A DNA stretch of 64,000 nucleotides from Desulfobulbaceae bacterium BRH_c16a (GCA_000961725.1 LADS01000009.1:1-64000), one strand, 5' to 3'; positions 1-9,073 are shown, counted from the first letter of the stretch. Made by a program: numbers and translations. Notes: a model not told the origin generated them from the letters alone.

Positions 1-179
1 GTGGCGGTCCTGGCGGCGGCCGTGGTCCCGGCGGCGGTCGCGGCGGTCAGGGTGGTGGGCGTGGCGGTCAAGGCGGTTTCCGTGGTGGTCCCGGCGGCGA
101 CCGTGGTGGTTCCGGCGGCGACCGTGGCGGTCAAGGCGGTGGTGGCCGTGGTGGTCAGGGCGGCGGCCGGGGTTATTAG
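1..179 (+). CDS. C-terminal tail of an RGG/glycine-rich protein (5' end outside window)
   Basis: The convincing reading frame starts at base 3 and ends at the TAG at 177-179. It encodes about 58 residues made almost only of Gly, Arg, Gln, Asp and Pro, with repeated RGG and GGDRGG units and a terminal GGRGY. Frame 1 over the same bases gives an Ala/Val-rich product and is a shadow of this frame. RGG tails of this type occur at the C-terminus of bacterial RRM RNA-binding proteins and DEAD-box RNA helicases, where they bind RNA non-specifically. Which family this belongs to cannot be decided because the folded domain lies upstream of the window. Confidence 0.7.
   Translation, partial: GGPGGGRGPGGGRGGQGGGRGGQGGFRGGPGGDRGGSGGDRGGQGGGGRGGQGGGRGY
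66..140 (+). repeat. Imperfect tandem repeat inside the RGG tail
   Basis: Two near-identical 21-base units (CGTGGTGGT followed by CCCGGCGGCGAC or TCCGGCGGCGAC) are flanked by shorter CGTGGCGGTCAAGGC units. The repeat is in frame with the RGG tail, so changes in copy number would lengthen or shorten the tail without breaking the frame. Confidence 0.6.
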
Positions 180-241
180 TGCAGATTATTCTCGTTAAAA
201 AACTTATACCCCTTGTGGGGTGTTTGTCGTCCAGGTAAACA

Positions 242-267
242 CCCTGCTCCGATTGAAAGGAGCAGGG
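242..267. terminator. Hairpin after the RGG gene
   Basis: CCCTGCTCC and GGAGCAGGG form a perfect 9-bp stem with an 8-base loop, in the gap between the RGG-protein gene and the convergent DksA-like gene. A shorter CCCC/GGGG hairpin precedes it near 211-222. There is no clear T-run, so intrinsic termination is plausible but unproven. Confidence 0.4.
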
Positions 268-356
268 ATTAACCGGACCGATTCCATCGCGAGAGGACAA
301 CTGTCCGGTGTCATGCGAAGGGCAGCGGTTATTGCTCATTTTCACTGCGGACAGGG

Positions 357-707
357 TTACACTTTCCGGTTATTGGCAGCAGAAGCACATTCAATGCATG
401 TAGTAGTCCAGGGCACTGCTTCAAGCCTCTTCTCGAAAATGAACTCGCCGCAGTTTATGCAGATATCGTATATATCCGATTGGATGCGCCCCAAAGCGTA
501 ATCAATGGCATCGATTTTCTGTTTGTACTGATCGTCAAGCTGATCGAGGTTGGCGGCCAGATGCTTGTTTGTTGCCGTTTCCTCGAGTTCGATTTCGCTC
601 ACGCGCAGGTTCTCCCACGATCTTTCGATTTCCCGGCGCATTTCGACTAGCATTTCACGTTGTTCTCTGAGCCGATCTTCGAATAATCTCCTTTTATCTT
701 TATCCAT
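357..707 (-). CDS. DksA/TraR-family C4 zinc-finger protein
   Basis: A 116-residue protein with a long charged helical N-terminal half (about residues 1-75) and a C-terminal zinc finger with CINC and CIEC cysteine pairs. This is the layout of DksA/TraR proteins, which enter the RNA polymerase secondary channel and modulate transcription, often with ppGpp. The frame extends further upstream, but the ATG at 707 is preceded by a strong GGAGGAGG site and gives the usual family length. It converges on the RGG-protein gene. Paralogue identity (true DksA or a short TraR-like form) cannot be settled by eye; E. coli DksA is longer (151 residues), so a short family member is more likely. Confidence 0.85.
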   Translation of the reverse strand: MDKDKRRLFEDRLREQREMLVEMRREIERSWENLRVSEIELEETATNKHLAANLDQLDDQYKQKIDAIDYALGRIQSDIYDICINCGEFIFEKRLEAVPWTTTCIECASAANNRKV

Positions 708-788
708 ACATGCCTCCTCCTTTGAAATAGTCTTACTTGTACTTGTGATTGGGCATACAATAAGCGTGCCGGAATGACGATACAGCAT

Positions 789-1264
789 ATTCCCGCCGAT
801 AATAAGAGGAGGGCGGTCCGGCCATGGAAGAAAGATCCAGTAGAGCAGGATAAGAGATCTTTGGATGGATGTCCGGCAGGAGACGGTGCCGCTCCATATT
901 GAGTCAGGTTTTTCTCCCAGACACTAATATACCACAATGTAAGATACTGTAACCTTTCACATATATTTTTCCGATCGTTTCTTATCAAGTTTGGTGAAGG
1001 AACTGATAAAAATTATCGGACTAGGAAATTGAATAATAGATTGTAAAATTATATACTTTCTGGGTATGTGGTGTATAATTATAGTGTTCATTGAGAATGG
1101 TTCTTGATAATTCTGAGTGGATAGTGTAGGCGTGCACCGGGCATTGATGAGCATTCAGTGTGATAGGTTTTTTTGATGGTAATGCCGGGGCTTGATTATC
1201 ACCGACTGCAGACAGTTGCTGGACGAGATTTACCTGTCTGTGAAGCAGAACAAGGAGAAGTTCC
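789..1264. other. 476-base non-coding region upstream of metF
   Basis: No credible gene is visible. The region is AT-rich, especially at 1000-1100, and probably holds the divergent promoters of the DksA-like gene and metF. I recognise no riboswitch consensus. An AAGGAG ribosome-binding site lies at 1252-1257, just before the metF start. Confidence 0.5.
1074..1079 (+). promoter_or_regulatory. Possible -10 box (TATAAT) upstream of metF
   Basis: A perfect TATAAT lies in an AT-rich stretch about 185 bases before the metF start. No good -35 hexamer sits at 16-18 bases upstream, so this is weak support for a promoter. Confidence 0.25.
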
Positions 1265-2788
1265 GTGATTCGCAATTTCAATGATGACATTTCAACACCG
1301 GAAAAATTCGTTGTCACACTTGAGCTGGTCCCCGGCCGGGAATCGAGCGGCAGGGCCACCGACAGTATCAAGAGCATTTCCAAAGAGGCCGCGCAGGACG
1401 GGAGAATCACAGCCGTATCGATAACCGATAATCCCGGCGGCAATCCCGCTCTCAGTCCCGATGCGCTTGGCCGCGAGATTCTCGATAACGGCATGGATGT
1501 CATCGTCCACTTCACCTGCAGGGACACCAACCGGGTCGGCATGGAGAGTCGCGCTCTGCAGCTGGCCCGCATGGGAATGAAAAACATTCTGGCGCTCACC
1601 GGCGATTACTCGGGCAAGGGTTTTGGCGGACGCGGCACCCCGGTCTTCGATTTCGACTCGGTGATTCTCTCTTCAATGTTCAAGGATTTGAACAGAAGGC
1701 TTATTAAAACCGGTCACTCCAGTATTTTCACCACCGGCTGTGCGGTGTCGCCGTTCAAGTACACCGAAGCCGAGACCTGGGTTCAGTACAAGAAACTCGA
1801 GCGGAAGATTGAAGCGGGTTCGTCATTTACCATCACCCAGCTCGGCTATGATGTCGACAAGTATGAAGAACTGCTGCTGTTCAAGAAAGAAAAGGGCATT
1901 ACTATCCCCGCCCTTGCCTCCTTATATCTGCTCGACAAAAGATCCGCGAGACCAATGCATGCGGGTCGGGTGCCCGGAGTCCATGTTTCGGAAAAACTCT
2001 TCCAGACAGTCATGCAGGAATGGGAGGATGCGGGCGAAGGGATGAAACACGCCATCGAGCGCACCGCAAGGCTTGGCGTCGTCCTGAAAGGAATCGGTTA
2101 CAACGGCATTCATCTCGGCGGCATTCACGACAGCTTTGCAACGGTGGGCAAGATACTCGACCGGATGGACGCCATCGAACACAACTGGCAGGAGTATGTC
2201 GAGGAGTTTCGGGAAGAGAGCGGAAAACGATTCTATCTCTATAAAGACAAGAACCGGGGTGCGGCGCAGGCCGAGTCGTTGCGTAAAGAAAAGATCAAGG
2301 TGAAGATTACCGAGAACTGTCACTATATGTTCCTGAAAACCGCCCACGATCTGTTCTTTGACAAAGGGGCCTCTCTTGCCCCGGTATATAAGCGGATCTC
2401 CTCTCGCCTCGATCAGAGCAAGACCTCATGGGTATTAAAAAAATTCCTCGAAGATCCTTTCAAGAAGGTCCTGCTCTCCTGCCAAAGCTGCGGCGACTGC
2501 GGGATCCAGCACGTGGGCTTTTTATGCCCGGAATCGGGCTGCCCGAAGCACACTCGAAACGGCGCCTGCGGTGGCAGCAATAACGGCTACTGCGAGGTCA
2601 ATAAGGATAAGCTCTGTGTCTGGGTGCGGGCCTACCAACGGATGAAGAAACACGGCGAAACCGACAAGCTCACCTGTGAATTTGTCCCGCCGCGCCTGTG
2701 GGAGTTGAAGGACACTTCCTCGTGGATCAACTTCCATCTGGACCGGGATCACCAGAAACCCAAGGAGCCGACAGCCAAGGCCCTGTAA
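1265..2788 (+). CDS. metF: Methylenetetrahydrofolate reductase fused to MTHFR C-terminal (MetV-type) zinc domain
   Basis: A 507-residue protein. Residues about 10-320 form the MetF TIM barrel, which reduces 5,10-methylene-THF to 5-methyl-THF with FAD. The C-terminal part carries a dense cysteine cluster starting at C406 (CQSCGDCG, then CPESGCPKH and GACGG), matching the MetV-like C-terminal domain that in acetogens and sulfate reducers accompanies MetF in the methyl branch of the Wood-Ljungdahl pathway. Here the two parts are fused. The start is GTG at 1265, with AAGGAG just upstream. The gene is monocistronic and ends in a strong intrinsic terminator. The physiological electron donor cannot be read from the sequence; ferredoxin or NADH via a partner is known for relatives. 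Confidence 0.88.
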   Translation: MIRNFNDDISTPEKFVVTLELVPGRESSGRATDSIKSISKEAAQDGRITAVSITDNPGGNPALSPDALGREILDNGMDVIVHFTCRDTNRVGMESRALQLARMGMKNILALTGDYSGKGFGGRGTPVFDFDSVILSSMFKDLNRRLIKTGHSSIFTTGCAVSPFKYTEAETWVQYKKLERKIEAGSSFTITQLGYDVDKYEELLLFKKEKGITIPALASLYLLDKRSARPMHAGRVPGVHVSEKLFQTVMQEWEDAGEGMKHAIERTARLGVVLKGIGYNGIHLGGIHDSFATVGKILDRMDAIEHNWQEYVEEFREESGKRFYLYKDKNRGAAQAESLRKEKIKVKITENCHYMFLKTAHDLFFDKGASLAPVYKRISSRLDQSKTSWVLKKFLEDPFKKVLLSCQSCGDCGIQHVGFLCPESGCPKHTRNGACGGSNNGYCEVNKDKLCVWVRAYQRMKKHGETDKLTCEFVPPRLWELKDTSSWINFHLDRDHQKPKEPTAKAL

Positions 2789-2821
2789 AATTAAAAAATA
2801 CTGATTGGCAAAAATCCATAA

Positions 2822-2860
2822 AACTTCCGGTCGGGCAATCCCGACTGGAAGTTTTTTTTT
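2822..2860 (+). terminator. Strong rho-independent terminator of metF
   Basis: AACTTCCGGTCGGG pairs with CCCGACTGGAAGTT around a CAAT loop (14-bp stem with one G-T pair), followed directly by nine T. It ends next to the stop codon of the convergent hydrolase gene and may work weakly in the other direction. Confidence 0.92.
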
Positions 2861-2862
2861 GA

Positions 2863-3666
2863 TCACGTCCTGACGCCGGTCTCAACTCTTCCGATAAAAT
2901 CGGCGATGACCGGATTGACCTGACCGGCATGCGACACAGGCGAAAAATGGCCGCCGTCGACCCAGTGGAACTCGATGCCGGGGATGGCCGCAGCAACAAC
3001 CTCGGCGATGCCGAGAGAATAGGGTGGGCTTGCCTTGCCGGCGATCAGGCAGACAGGCATCGGCAGTGTTGCATAATCGTCGGCGGAAAGCGGTTCGTCG
3101 ACGGCAGCACGGAAATCCACCACCATCTTTTTGACCCCCTCGGAGAGGAGCATCTTCTCCCGTTCGCCGATTTTGGCAAAGGTACCGGCAGGCATCCACA
3201 GGTTGATGAACATTTCCGCTCCGGCAATGGCATTACCTTCCTTGATGAAACGGTGAATTTCCTCGACCATCTGTCTCGATGCCTCGATGAGGTGGTGGTT
3301 TTTCTCGAGGAGGTGGAATGCCATCGGTTCGATTATTGTCAGGCTTTTGACATTGTCGCGATGATGGTATGCGTGGTGCAGAGCGACCACTCCACCGTAG
3401 GAATGGCCGACCAGGTGATAGGATTCGCCGGCACCTACGGTTGCCTCCAGGATGGACCGCAACAGTTCCGATTCATCCCGGAGACTATACTTGTCGGGGT
3501 TGAAGGGCCGGGCGGTCCTGCCATACCCGATCAGATCCATGGATATGACCTTATAGCGGGGAATCAACTCCTCTGTGAAGCCAAGCCATTGTTCCTTGCT
3601 GGCCATCGAACCGTGGAGCAGGACGATGGCTTTTCCTTCTCCTTTGACACTGAAGCCGGCAGTCAT
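2863..3666 (-). CDS. Alpha/beta hydrolase
   Basis: A 267-residue single-domain alpha/beta hydrolase. HGS near residue 18 supplies the oxyanion hole. GHSYGG places the nucleophile at S89, and GGHFSP near the C-terminus supplies the catalytic histidine. It has no signal peptide, so it is cytoplasmic. Its start overlaps the stop of the upstream TetR gene by four bases, so the two are translationally coupled. The substrate cannot be predicted; esterases of this type are often controlled by a neighbouring TetR repressor that senses an acyl or aromatic ligand (inference). Confidence 0.82.
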   Translation of the reverse strand: MTAGFSVKGEGKAIVLLHGSMASKEQWLGFTEELIPRYKVISMDLIGYGRTARPFNPDKYSLRDESELLRSILEATVGAGESYHLVGHSYGGVVALHHAYHHRDNVKSLTIIEPMAFHLLEKNHHLIEASRQMVEEIHRFIKEGNAIAGAEMFINLWMPAGTFAKIGEREKMLLSEGVKKMVVDFRAAVDEPLSADDYATLPMPVCLIAGKASPPYSLGIAEVVAAAIPGIEFHWVDGGHFSPVSHAGQVNPVIADFIGRVETGVRT

Positions 3667-4310
3667 GGTTTTCTCCCTTGATTATCTTCCTTGCCGGGGC
3701 GGGTGATACCGCAGAAAAGGACCCTGCACAGTTGCCCGGCGACCCTGTCGACATCAATTTCTCTATTAAATATGATACAGGAAAGGCAAGCGTGTTCGAT
3801 TGCGCCGAAAATGATTTCCCGGAGCGCCCGGATCTCAATGTCCGAGGCCAACTCGCCTGAGTCGATTCCTTCCTGCAGGATCTGGGCGAGCATTTTGCTG
3901 TACTGCCGGACCAGGCCGTAGGCATTGCTGGCAAAAAAACTCGGCGAGTTCCGTACCTCAAGTAGAATTATTTTCGAAAAAACCCTGGAACCTGCATAGC
4001 CGGCAACGCTGGCCCTGATAAAGGCCCGCAGCTTTTCGTGGGAGCCGTCGACTGCGGCAACTTCACCTGCGATCTTGTCGATTACCTGCCGGAACAGCTC
4101 CATCAGCACCTGAAACAGCAGGTCCTTCTTGTCGCGGAAGTATTTGTAAATGAGCCCCTCGGTCACCTCTGCATCGCGGGCGATCTCGGCGGTGGTTATG
4201 CGATTGAATTCCCTTATTTCAAGCAGGCGAACCATACTGTTCATGATCCGGGTGCGGCCGGGCGGTGACGAGGGATCGGCCGGGAGTAAGGCGGTTTCGG
4301 TTGTCTTCAT
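3663..4310 (-). CDS. TetR/AcrR-family transcriptional regulator
   Basis: A 215-residue protein. Residues about 18-65 form the TetR helix-turn-helix (ITTAEIARDAEVTEGLIYKY is a textbook recognition-helix region). The remainder is an all-helical ligand-binding and dimerisation domain. It is the first gene of a two-gene unit with the hydrolase (ATGA-type overlap). An inverted repeat about 50 bases before the start is a good autoregulatory operator candidate. The ligand is unknown. Confidence 0.88.
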   Translation of the reverse strand: MKTTETALLPADPSSPPGRTRIMNSMVRLLEIREFNRITTAEIARDAEVTEGLIYKYFRDKKDLLFQVLMELFRQVIDKIAGEVAAVDGSHEKLRAFIRASVAGYAGSRVFSKIILLEVRNSPSFFASNAYGLVRQYSKMLAQILQEGIDSGELASDIEIRALREIIFGAIEHACLSCIIFNREIDVDRVAGQLCRVLFCGITRPGKEDNQGRKP

Positions 4311-4358
4311 GGTGGATTCGGTCGGTTTATTTGTCTCAGGTCCTGCGCCACGGGTTTT

Positions 4359-4379
4359 GGTAAGTGAGTGTTACTTACC
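4359..4379. promoter_or_regulatory. Probable TetR operator (inverted repeat)
   Basis: GGTAAGT and ACTTACC form perfect 7-base half-sites separated by 7 bases, about 50 bases upstream of the tetR start at 4310. The size and placement fit a TetR-family operator overlapping the promoter of the tetR-hydrolase unit. The inference rests on symmetry and position only. Confidence 0.65.
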
Positions 4380-4479
4380 TGCATTTGCCGTTCCTGTCAA
4401 TAATGAAAAGACCACAGAGCTTTTTCAGGTTGAACGAGAATTGTATGGTGCGAGCTGGATGGAATGGACGCCGGGCAGG

Positions 4480-4511
4480 TCGAGGGTGCGGACAAACCGC
4501 CGCACCCTCGA
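4480..4511 (-). terminator. Hairpin downstream of chemoreceptor gene
   Basis: TCGAGGGTGCGG and CCGCACCCTCGA form a perfect 12-bp stem with an 8-base loop, nine bases after the chemoreceptor stop. There is no T-run after it on the minus strand, so it may protect the 3' end or terminate imperfectly. Confidence 0.5.
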
Positions 4512-4519
4512 GGCTATTA

Positions 4520-6676
4520 TTACTTGAACTTGTACGTTGATACCAGCTTGTTCAGGGATTTGGCGAGAAAGTCGAGCGAGCCGGCGTTGCTGCTTACCTG
4601 ACTGGCACTTTCGTTCATCAGGTTGCTCGCCTGGTTCATTTCGGCGATTTCTCCGGCTATCATCTGCGACACCTGAGAGTTTTCAGCGATGTTATTGTTT
4701 ACCGCCTGAATATTCATCGAGATCTGGGCGACATTCTGCGAGATCTCCTTGGCCGTTACCGACTGCTCCTCGACCGCAGTGGCGATGGTATTGACAATAT
4801 CGGAGTTTTCGCCCACCACTTTGCTGATATTTTCTATGACCGATACCGTGGCCCTGGTGGTGGTCTGGATAGAATCGATACGTTCCTTGATCTGATCGGT
4901 TGCCTGGGCGGTCTGTTTGGCGAGGTCCTTGATTTCACTGGCAACTACTGCAAATCCCTTGCCGGCGTCACCGGCTCTTGCCGCTTCGATGGTGGCGTTT
5001 AAGGCAAGAAGATCGACTTGCTGAGAGATTTCGGTGATCGTTTCCAGAACCTTGGTGATTTCTTTGGCTGCTATGCCAAGTTCATCGACACTGACCGATG
5101 CGTTTGATGACTGCAAAACGGCATTGTCGGTTATCGCCCTTGCTTTTTCGGAGGTTTCGGCAATTTCATTGATGGTTGAAGTCATTTCCTCAATGGCCGA
5201 GGCCATCGCATTGACGTTGGCCGCCGCCTCTTCCATGGATGAGGCGACCACATTCATATTGGTCGACATCTCTTCGACCGCGGAAGCGGCAGAATTAGAC
5301 TTGTTCAGGGTCTCCCTGGCGACGCTCGACAGATCCGTCGCGATCTGCGAGAGAGAGCCGGAAGAGTTGTTGATTTCTATAGATTCCTCGGCAATATACC
5401 CTACCATTCCCTGGAGTTTTTCGGCAAAGATGTTGAAAGATTTCGCCATATCGCCGATTTCATCCTTGCTGTGCACGGTGAGGCGGGCTGTCAGATCGCC
5501 TTCTCCTTCGGAGATGTCGCGGAAGAAGGCATCGGTTTCGCGGATAGGTTTGGCGATGCGGGTGGCCATGAAGAAGATGATCAGGCCTAAAACCACAATC
5601 ATACCGACAACTATCGAAATTATCAGTTTCTTCTGCTGGCCGACGATGCTGTTTATCCCTTCTTCCTGGCGGGCCATCGCCTGTTCGATATCGTCGACAT
5701 ATATCCCGGTGCCGACTATCCATCCCCATTCCTTGAACAGCTGGACATAGGAGAGTTTGGGCACCGGCTCATCTTTTCCGGGTTCCGGCCACAGGTAGTC
5801 GACAAAGCCCTGACCTGCTTTCCGGCACACCTCCACCATCTCGACAAACAGAGCCTTGCCTTTCGGATCGCGGAAGTCACTGATGTCACTACCGTTCATT
5901 CCCGGTTTAATCGGATGCATGACCATATTCAGGTCGGTATCGAGGATAAAGAAATAGTCCTTGCCTTCCGGACCGAAGCGGAGGTTGCCGATCTGTTTTT
6001 TGGCCTCTTCCTTGAAACGTGCTTCCGCGGTTTCGAGGTAAACCCCGGTTCCCACCACCCAGTTCCACGGTTTGAACAACCTGACAAACGAAAGTTTGGC
6101 GACCGGCTTATCCTCCCCCGGTTTGGGCCACATGTAATCGACAAATCCCTCGCCGTCCTTCTCACACACTTTGACAAATTCGACGAAAAGCTTTTTGCCG
6201 TTGGGGTCCTTGTAATCGGCAAGACTGGTGCCATCCATGGAAGGCTTCATCGGGTGCATGACCATGTTCGGAACCATATCGTTGATCCAGAGATAATTAT
6301 CTCCGGCATAGCGCATGCTCTTGATGATCCTCAGCGCCTGGACTTTCTTTTCTTCATCGGTGGGACCGGCCTGATCATAGATGGCCTGGATCGATGAAAA
6401 GGCCAGATTGACGACAGATTGCAGTTCCTGCTGGTAGGCTTTGGCGATCAGTTGAGTATCATGGGCTGTCTGGTACTGGGTGGAGAGGATCTCGAAGGTA
6501 TTGCGGACGAGGTCGGTGAGCTTCTCCTTCTTGTCGCTGAGCATAATGGCATTGATGTTCTCAAGGCTCTGTTTGCCCTGCTTCTCGATACTCGAGATGC
6601 TGAGAAAGAGCAGAACCATCCCGAAGACGAAGAAAAAGGGAAGAGTCGCCGCCAATATTTTTTTGGTAATAGTCAT
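4520..6676 (-). CDS. Methyl-accepting chemotaxis protein with two tandem sCache_2 sensor domains
   Basis: A 718-residue transmembrane chemoreceptor. TM1 lies near residues 4-28. Two consecutive periplasmic sCache_2 repeats follow, each with an MVMHP motif and a closing WVVGTGVY or WIVGTGIY motif. TM2 is near 348-368, then HAMP, then a long coiled-coil signalling domain whose tip (around residue 585) carries the conserved EIKDLAKQTAQATDQI hairpin. The ATG at 6676 is preferred over an upstream in-frame ATG because of its AGAGGA site and because TM1 then starts at once. The two sensor repeats are similar to each other, suggesting internal duplication. sCache_2 domains often bind small organic acids; the actual ligand is unknown. 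No che gene lies nearby. Confidence 0.92.
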   Translation of the reverse strand: MTITKKILAATLPFFFVFGMVLLFLSISSIEKQGKQSLENINAIMLSDKKEKLTDLVRNTFEILSTQYQTAHDTQLIAKAYQQELQSVVNLAFSSIQAIYDQAGPTDEEKKVQALRIIKSMRYAGDNYLWINDMVPNMVMHPMKPSMDGTSLADYKDPNGKKLFVEFVKVCEKDGEGFVDYMWPKPGEDKPVAKLSFVRLFKPWNWVVGTGVYLETAEARFKEEAKKQIGNLRFGPEGKDYFFILDTDLNMVMHPIKPGMNGSDISDFRDPKGKALFVEMVEVCRKAGQGFVDYLWPEPGKDEPVPKLSYVQLFKEWGWIVGTGIYVDDIEQAMARQEEGINSIVGQQKKLIISIVVGMIVVLGLIIFFMATRIAKPIRETDAFFRDISEGEGDLTARLTVHSKDEIGDMAKSFNIFAEKLQGMVGYIAEESIEINNSSGSLSQIATDLSSVARETLNKSNSAASAVEEMSTNMNVVASSMEEAAANVNAMASAIEEMTSTINEIAETSEKARAITDNAVLQSSNASVSVDELGIAAKEITKVLETITEISQQVDLLALNATIEAARAGDAGKGFAVVASEIKDLAKQTAQATDQIKERIDSIQTTTRATVSVIENISKVVGENSDIVNTIATAVEEQSVTAKEISQNVAQISMNIQAVNNNIAENSQVSQMIAGEIAEMNQASNLMNESASQVSSNAGSLDFLAKSLNKLVSTYKFK

Positions 6677-6973
6677 TTCCGATCCTCTTGGTTTACCAAT
6701 GTTGGTTCTTCCGACCGCTGTCGGAGTTTGTCTGGGTAGATGAATTTCAGCATAAAAAGAACGAAATAACAAGGGGACGGGAGGAAAAAATCAAGATAGA
6801 TCCGCAAGGGGCGGCAGGATCTCTATGGGCATAGAAAACCTTTTTTCATGGCGGAGAGGATATATCCGATGACACTTGCTACATATATTTGTTATATACA
6901 GAGGGTGACGCTCTTTTTGGAAGCTTTTCAAAACCGGGAAGAAAATGCCCGGAAAAGACAAAGGGGGAATGCA

Positions 6974-7900
6974 ATGAACAGAACCTTTTTCCTTGCTGTA
7001 ACAGTATTCCTTGCAGGCGTGTTCCTGGTGGCACCGGCGGTGTCAGGAGAAAAGAAGAGGCCGGTGACGGTTGGCTCGAAGATCGATACCGAAGGTGCTC
7101 TTCTGGGTCAGATGATCATACTGATGCTCGAAAAAAGCGGCCTTGCCACGGAAAACAGGACCGAATTCGGGCCAACGCCCATCGTCCGCAAGGCCATCAT
7201 CTCCGGCGAGATCGATATTTATCCCGAGTACACCGGCAACGGCGCATTCTTTTTTTCCGGACAGGACCCGGCGCTGTGGAAGGATCACGCCAAGGCCTAC
7301 GAAAAGGTTAAACAGCTGGATTACGAGCAGAACCATCTGGTCTGGCTGACAGCGGCGCCAGCCAATAATACCTGGGCTCTTGCGGTCCGCGGCGATATGG
7401 CCGAAAAGGCAAGGCTTGCGACTCTTTCCGAGTTTGCCGACTATGTAAATGGCGGCGGCAAGGTGAAGCTCGCCGCCTGTGAGGAGTTTGTGACCAGGGA
7501 AGATGCCCTGCCCGCCTTCCAGGCGACTTATGGTTTTAAAATCGCCGATGATCAGATGATCGTCTTTTCAGGCTGCAACACCGCCCAGACGGAGAAGGCC
7601 GCCGCAGAGGGCACCAGTGGCGTGAACACGGCCATGGCTTTCGGTACCGACGGTGCGCTGTCCGCCCTCGGCCTGGTGGTGCTGAAAGACACCAAAGGCG
7701 TGCAGCCGGTTTATGCCCCGACCCCGGTGGTCCGCGAAGCGGTGCTCGAACAACATCCCGAGATCGAAAAGATCCTGGCGCCTGTGTTCAAAGGCCTCGA
7801 CCAGGAAACCCTGCAGCGGTTGAACTCGCAGATCGCCATTGGCGGGGAAGGCGCCGATACGGTGGCCAGGGAGTATCTGCTGGAGCAGGGCCTGCTCTAG
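6974..7900 (+). CDS. yehZ: Glycine betaine/choline-type ABC transporter substrate-binding protein
   Basis: A 308-residue exported protein. The first 26 residues form a signal peptide (MNRTFFLAV, then a hydrophobic core to AVSG). The rest is an OpuAC/OsmF-type solute-binding fold, with TEGALLGQMI and EYTGNGAFFF typical of quaternary-amine binders. The ATG at 6974 is chosen because it starts the signal peptide and follows AAGGGGGA; the longer frame upstream has no such features. It is the first of four genes in the order binding protein, permease, ATPase, permease, matching E. coli yehZYXW, an osmotic or stationary-phase uptake system. The exact ligand is not shown by the sequence. Confidence 0.88.
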   Translation: MNRTFFLAVTVFLAGVFLVAPAVSGEKKRPVTVGSKIDTEGALLGQMIILMLEKSGLATENRTEFGPTPIVRKAIISGEIDIYPEYTGNGAFFFSGQDPALWKDHAKAYEKVKQLDYEQNHLVWLTAAPANNTWALAVRGDMAEKARLATLSEFADYVNGGGKVKLAACEEFVTREDALPAFQATYGFKIADDQMIVFSGCNTAQTEKAAAEGTSGVNTAMAFGTDGALSALGLVVLKDTKGVQPVYAPTPVVREAVLEQHPEIEKILAPVFKGLDQETLQRLNSQIAIGGEGADTVAREYLLEQGLL

Positions 7901-7912
7901 CGGGAGCAAGAG

Positions 7913-9073
7913 TTGGAAGAGCGGGCGATATCGAGAGCGGGTCTGGTCGGCGTTGCTGTCGCCCTGGCTGCTCTGCTGCTGGAGGATTTCGTCCTTGTGA
8001 GGGAGAATCGGCTGGCGCCTGGAATATCCTTATCCGTATTCGAGGTTCTCGCCGTCTGGCAGTGGGGGCTTTTGCTGGCCGGCCCGGTGGTTCTGGCATT
8101 GATAAGCCTCAGGTCGGGACGCCGGGAAGCGGGGCTGGGCATGGTCGTCATCCTGCTCCTGGTTGTGGCCTTGCTCTGGTTTCAGGGGGCAGCGGCCGCG
8201 AAACTCTCGATGGCCGGTACTTTCACAAGGATTTCCATTGGTCCGGGGTTGTGGCTTTCGCTGTTGGGCGTATTCATCATATTTATCGATATGATGCACC
8301 GCGCAAAGCCCGGAAGAGTTGCCAAGAGCTGTCTGGCAATTGCTTTTTTTGCAGGGATTTTGGCATTTACCCTCGCCGGAGTCTTCGACTCCCTGTCGCT
8401 GGTGCTGGAATTTGCAGGGCGCAGGGATCGGTTTTTCTTAGAACTTCTTCATCATCTGTTCATTGCCGGCTTGTCGGTCGGACTCTCGGCCGTGATCGGC
8501 TTGCCGCTTGGCCTGATACTTTTCAAATATGCCAGGCTTCGGACCGGGGTGTTTGCTGTTTTGAATATCGTGCAGACCGTGCCGAGCCTGGCGTTGTTCG
8601 GCCTGCTGATTGCCCCTCTTGCCTTCCTGTCGAACGAAATTGCCCTGCTCCGCGACTTGGGCGTTCGCGGTATCGGCTGGGCGCCGGCTGTCATCGCCCT
8701 GACGCTGTACGGCCTTCTGCCCATCGTCAGGAATACTTTTTCCGGATTTGAGGGGGTGGATAAAGGAGTCATAGAGGCAGGGCGCGGGATGGGGATGGGG
8801 CCGAGCCACATGTTTCTCAAGGTCGAGCTGCCTCTTGCCGCACCGATCATCCTCAACGGGCTGCGTATCGCCAGCGTGCAGAATATCGGCAATACCGCGG
8901 TGGCGGCACTTATCGGCGCGGGCGGATTCGGAGTGTTCATCTTCCAGGGACTCGGCCAATCGGCCATCGACCTGGTGCTGCTCGGCGCAGTGCCGACCAT
9001 TCTTTTAGCCGTGGCCGCAGACGGACTCTTCCAGTTGGTCATTAAATTCTTCAGTCCCGGAGGCCTGTCATGA
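7913..9073 (+). CDS. yehY: ABC transporter permease, YehY-like
   Basis: A 386-residue inner-membrane protein with several N-terminal hydrophobic helices absent from ordinary permeases. A BPD_transp_1 domain occupies the C-terminal half, with the EAA-type coupling loop around GVIEAGRGMGMGPSHMFLKV. The long N-terminal extension is the hallmark of YehY. The start is a TTG at 7913, 12 bases after the yehZ stop, with a GGGAGCAAG-like ribosome site. It overlaps the ATPase gene by four bases, so the system is translationally coupled. Confidence 0.85.
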   Translation: MEERAISRAGLVGVAVALAALLLEDFVLVRENRLAPGISLSVFEVLAVWQWGLLLAGPVVLALISLRSGRREAGLGMVVILLLVVALLWFQGAAAAKLSMAGTFTRISIGPGLWLSLLGVFIIFIDMMHRAKPGRVAKSCLAIAFFAGILAFTLAGVFDSLSLVLEFAGRRDRFFLELLHHLFIAGLSVGLSAVIGLPLGLILFKYARLRTGVFAVLNIVQTVPSLALFGLLIAPLAFLSNEIALLRDLGVRGIGWAPAVIALTLYGLLPIVRNTFSGFEGVDKGVIEAGRGMGMGPSHMFLKVELPLAAPIILNGLRIASVQNIGNTAVAALIGAGGFGVFIFQGLGQSAIDLVLLGAVPTILLAVAADGLFQLVIKFFSPGGLS

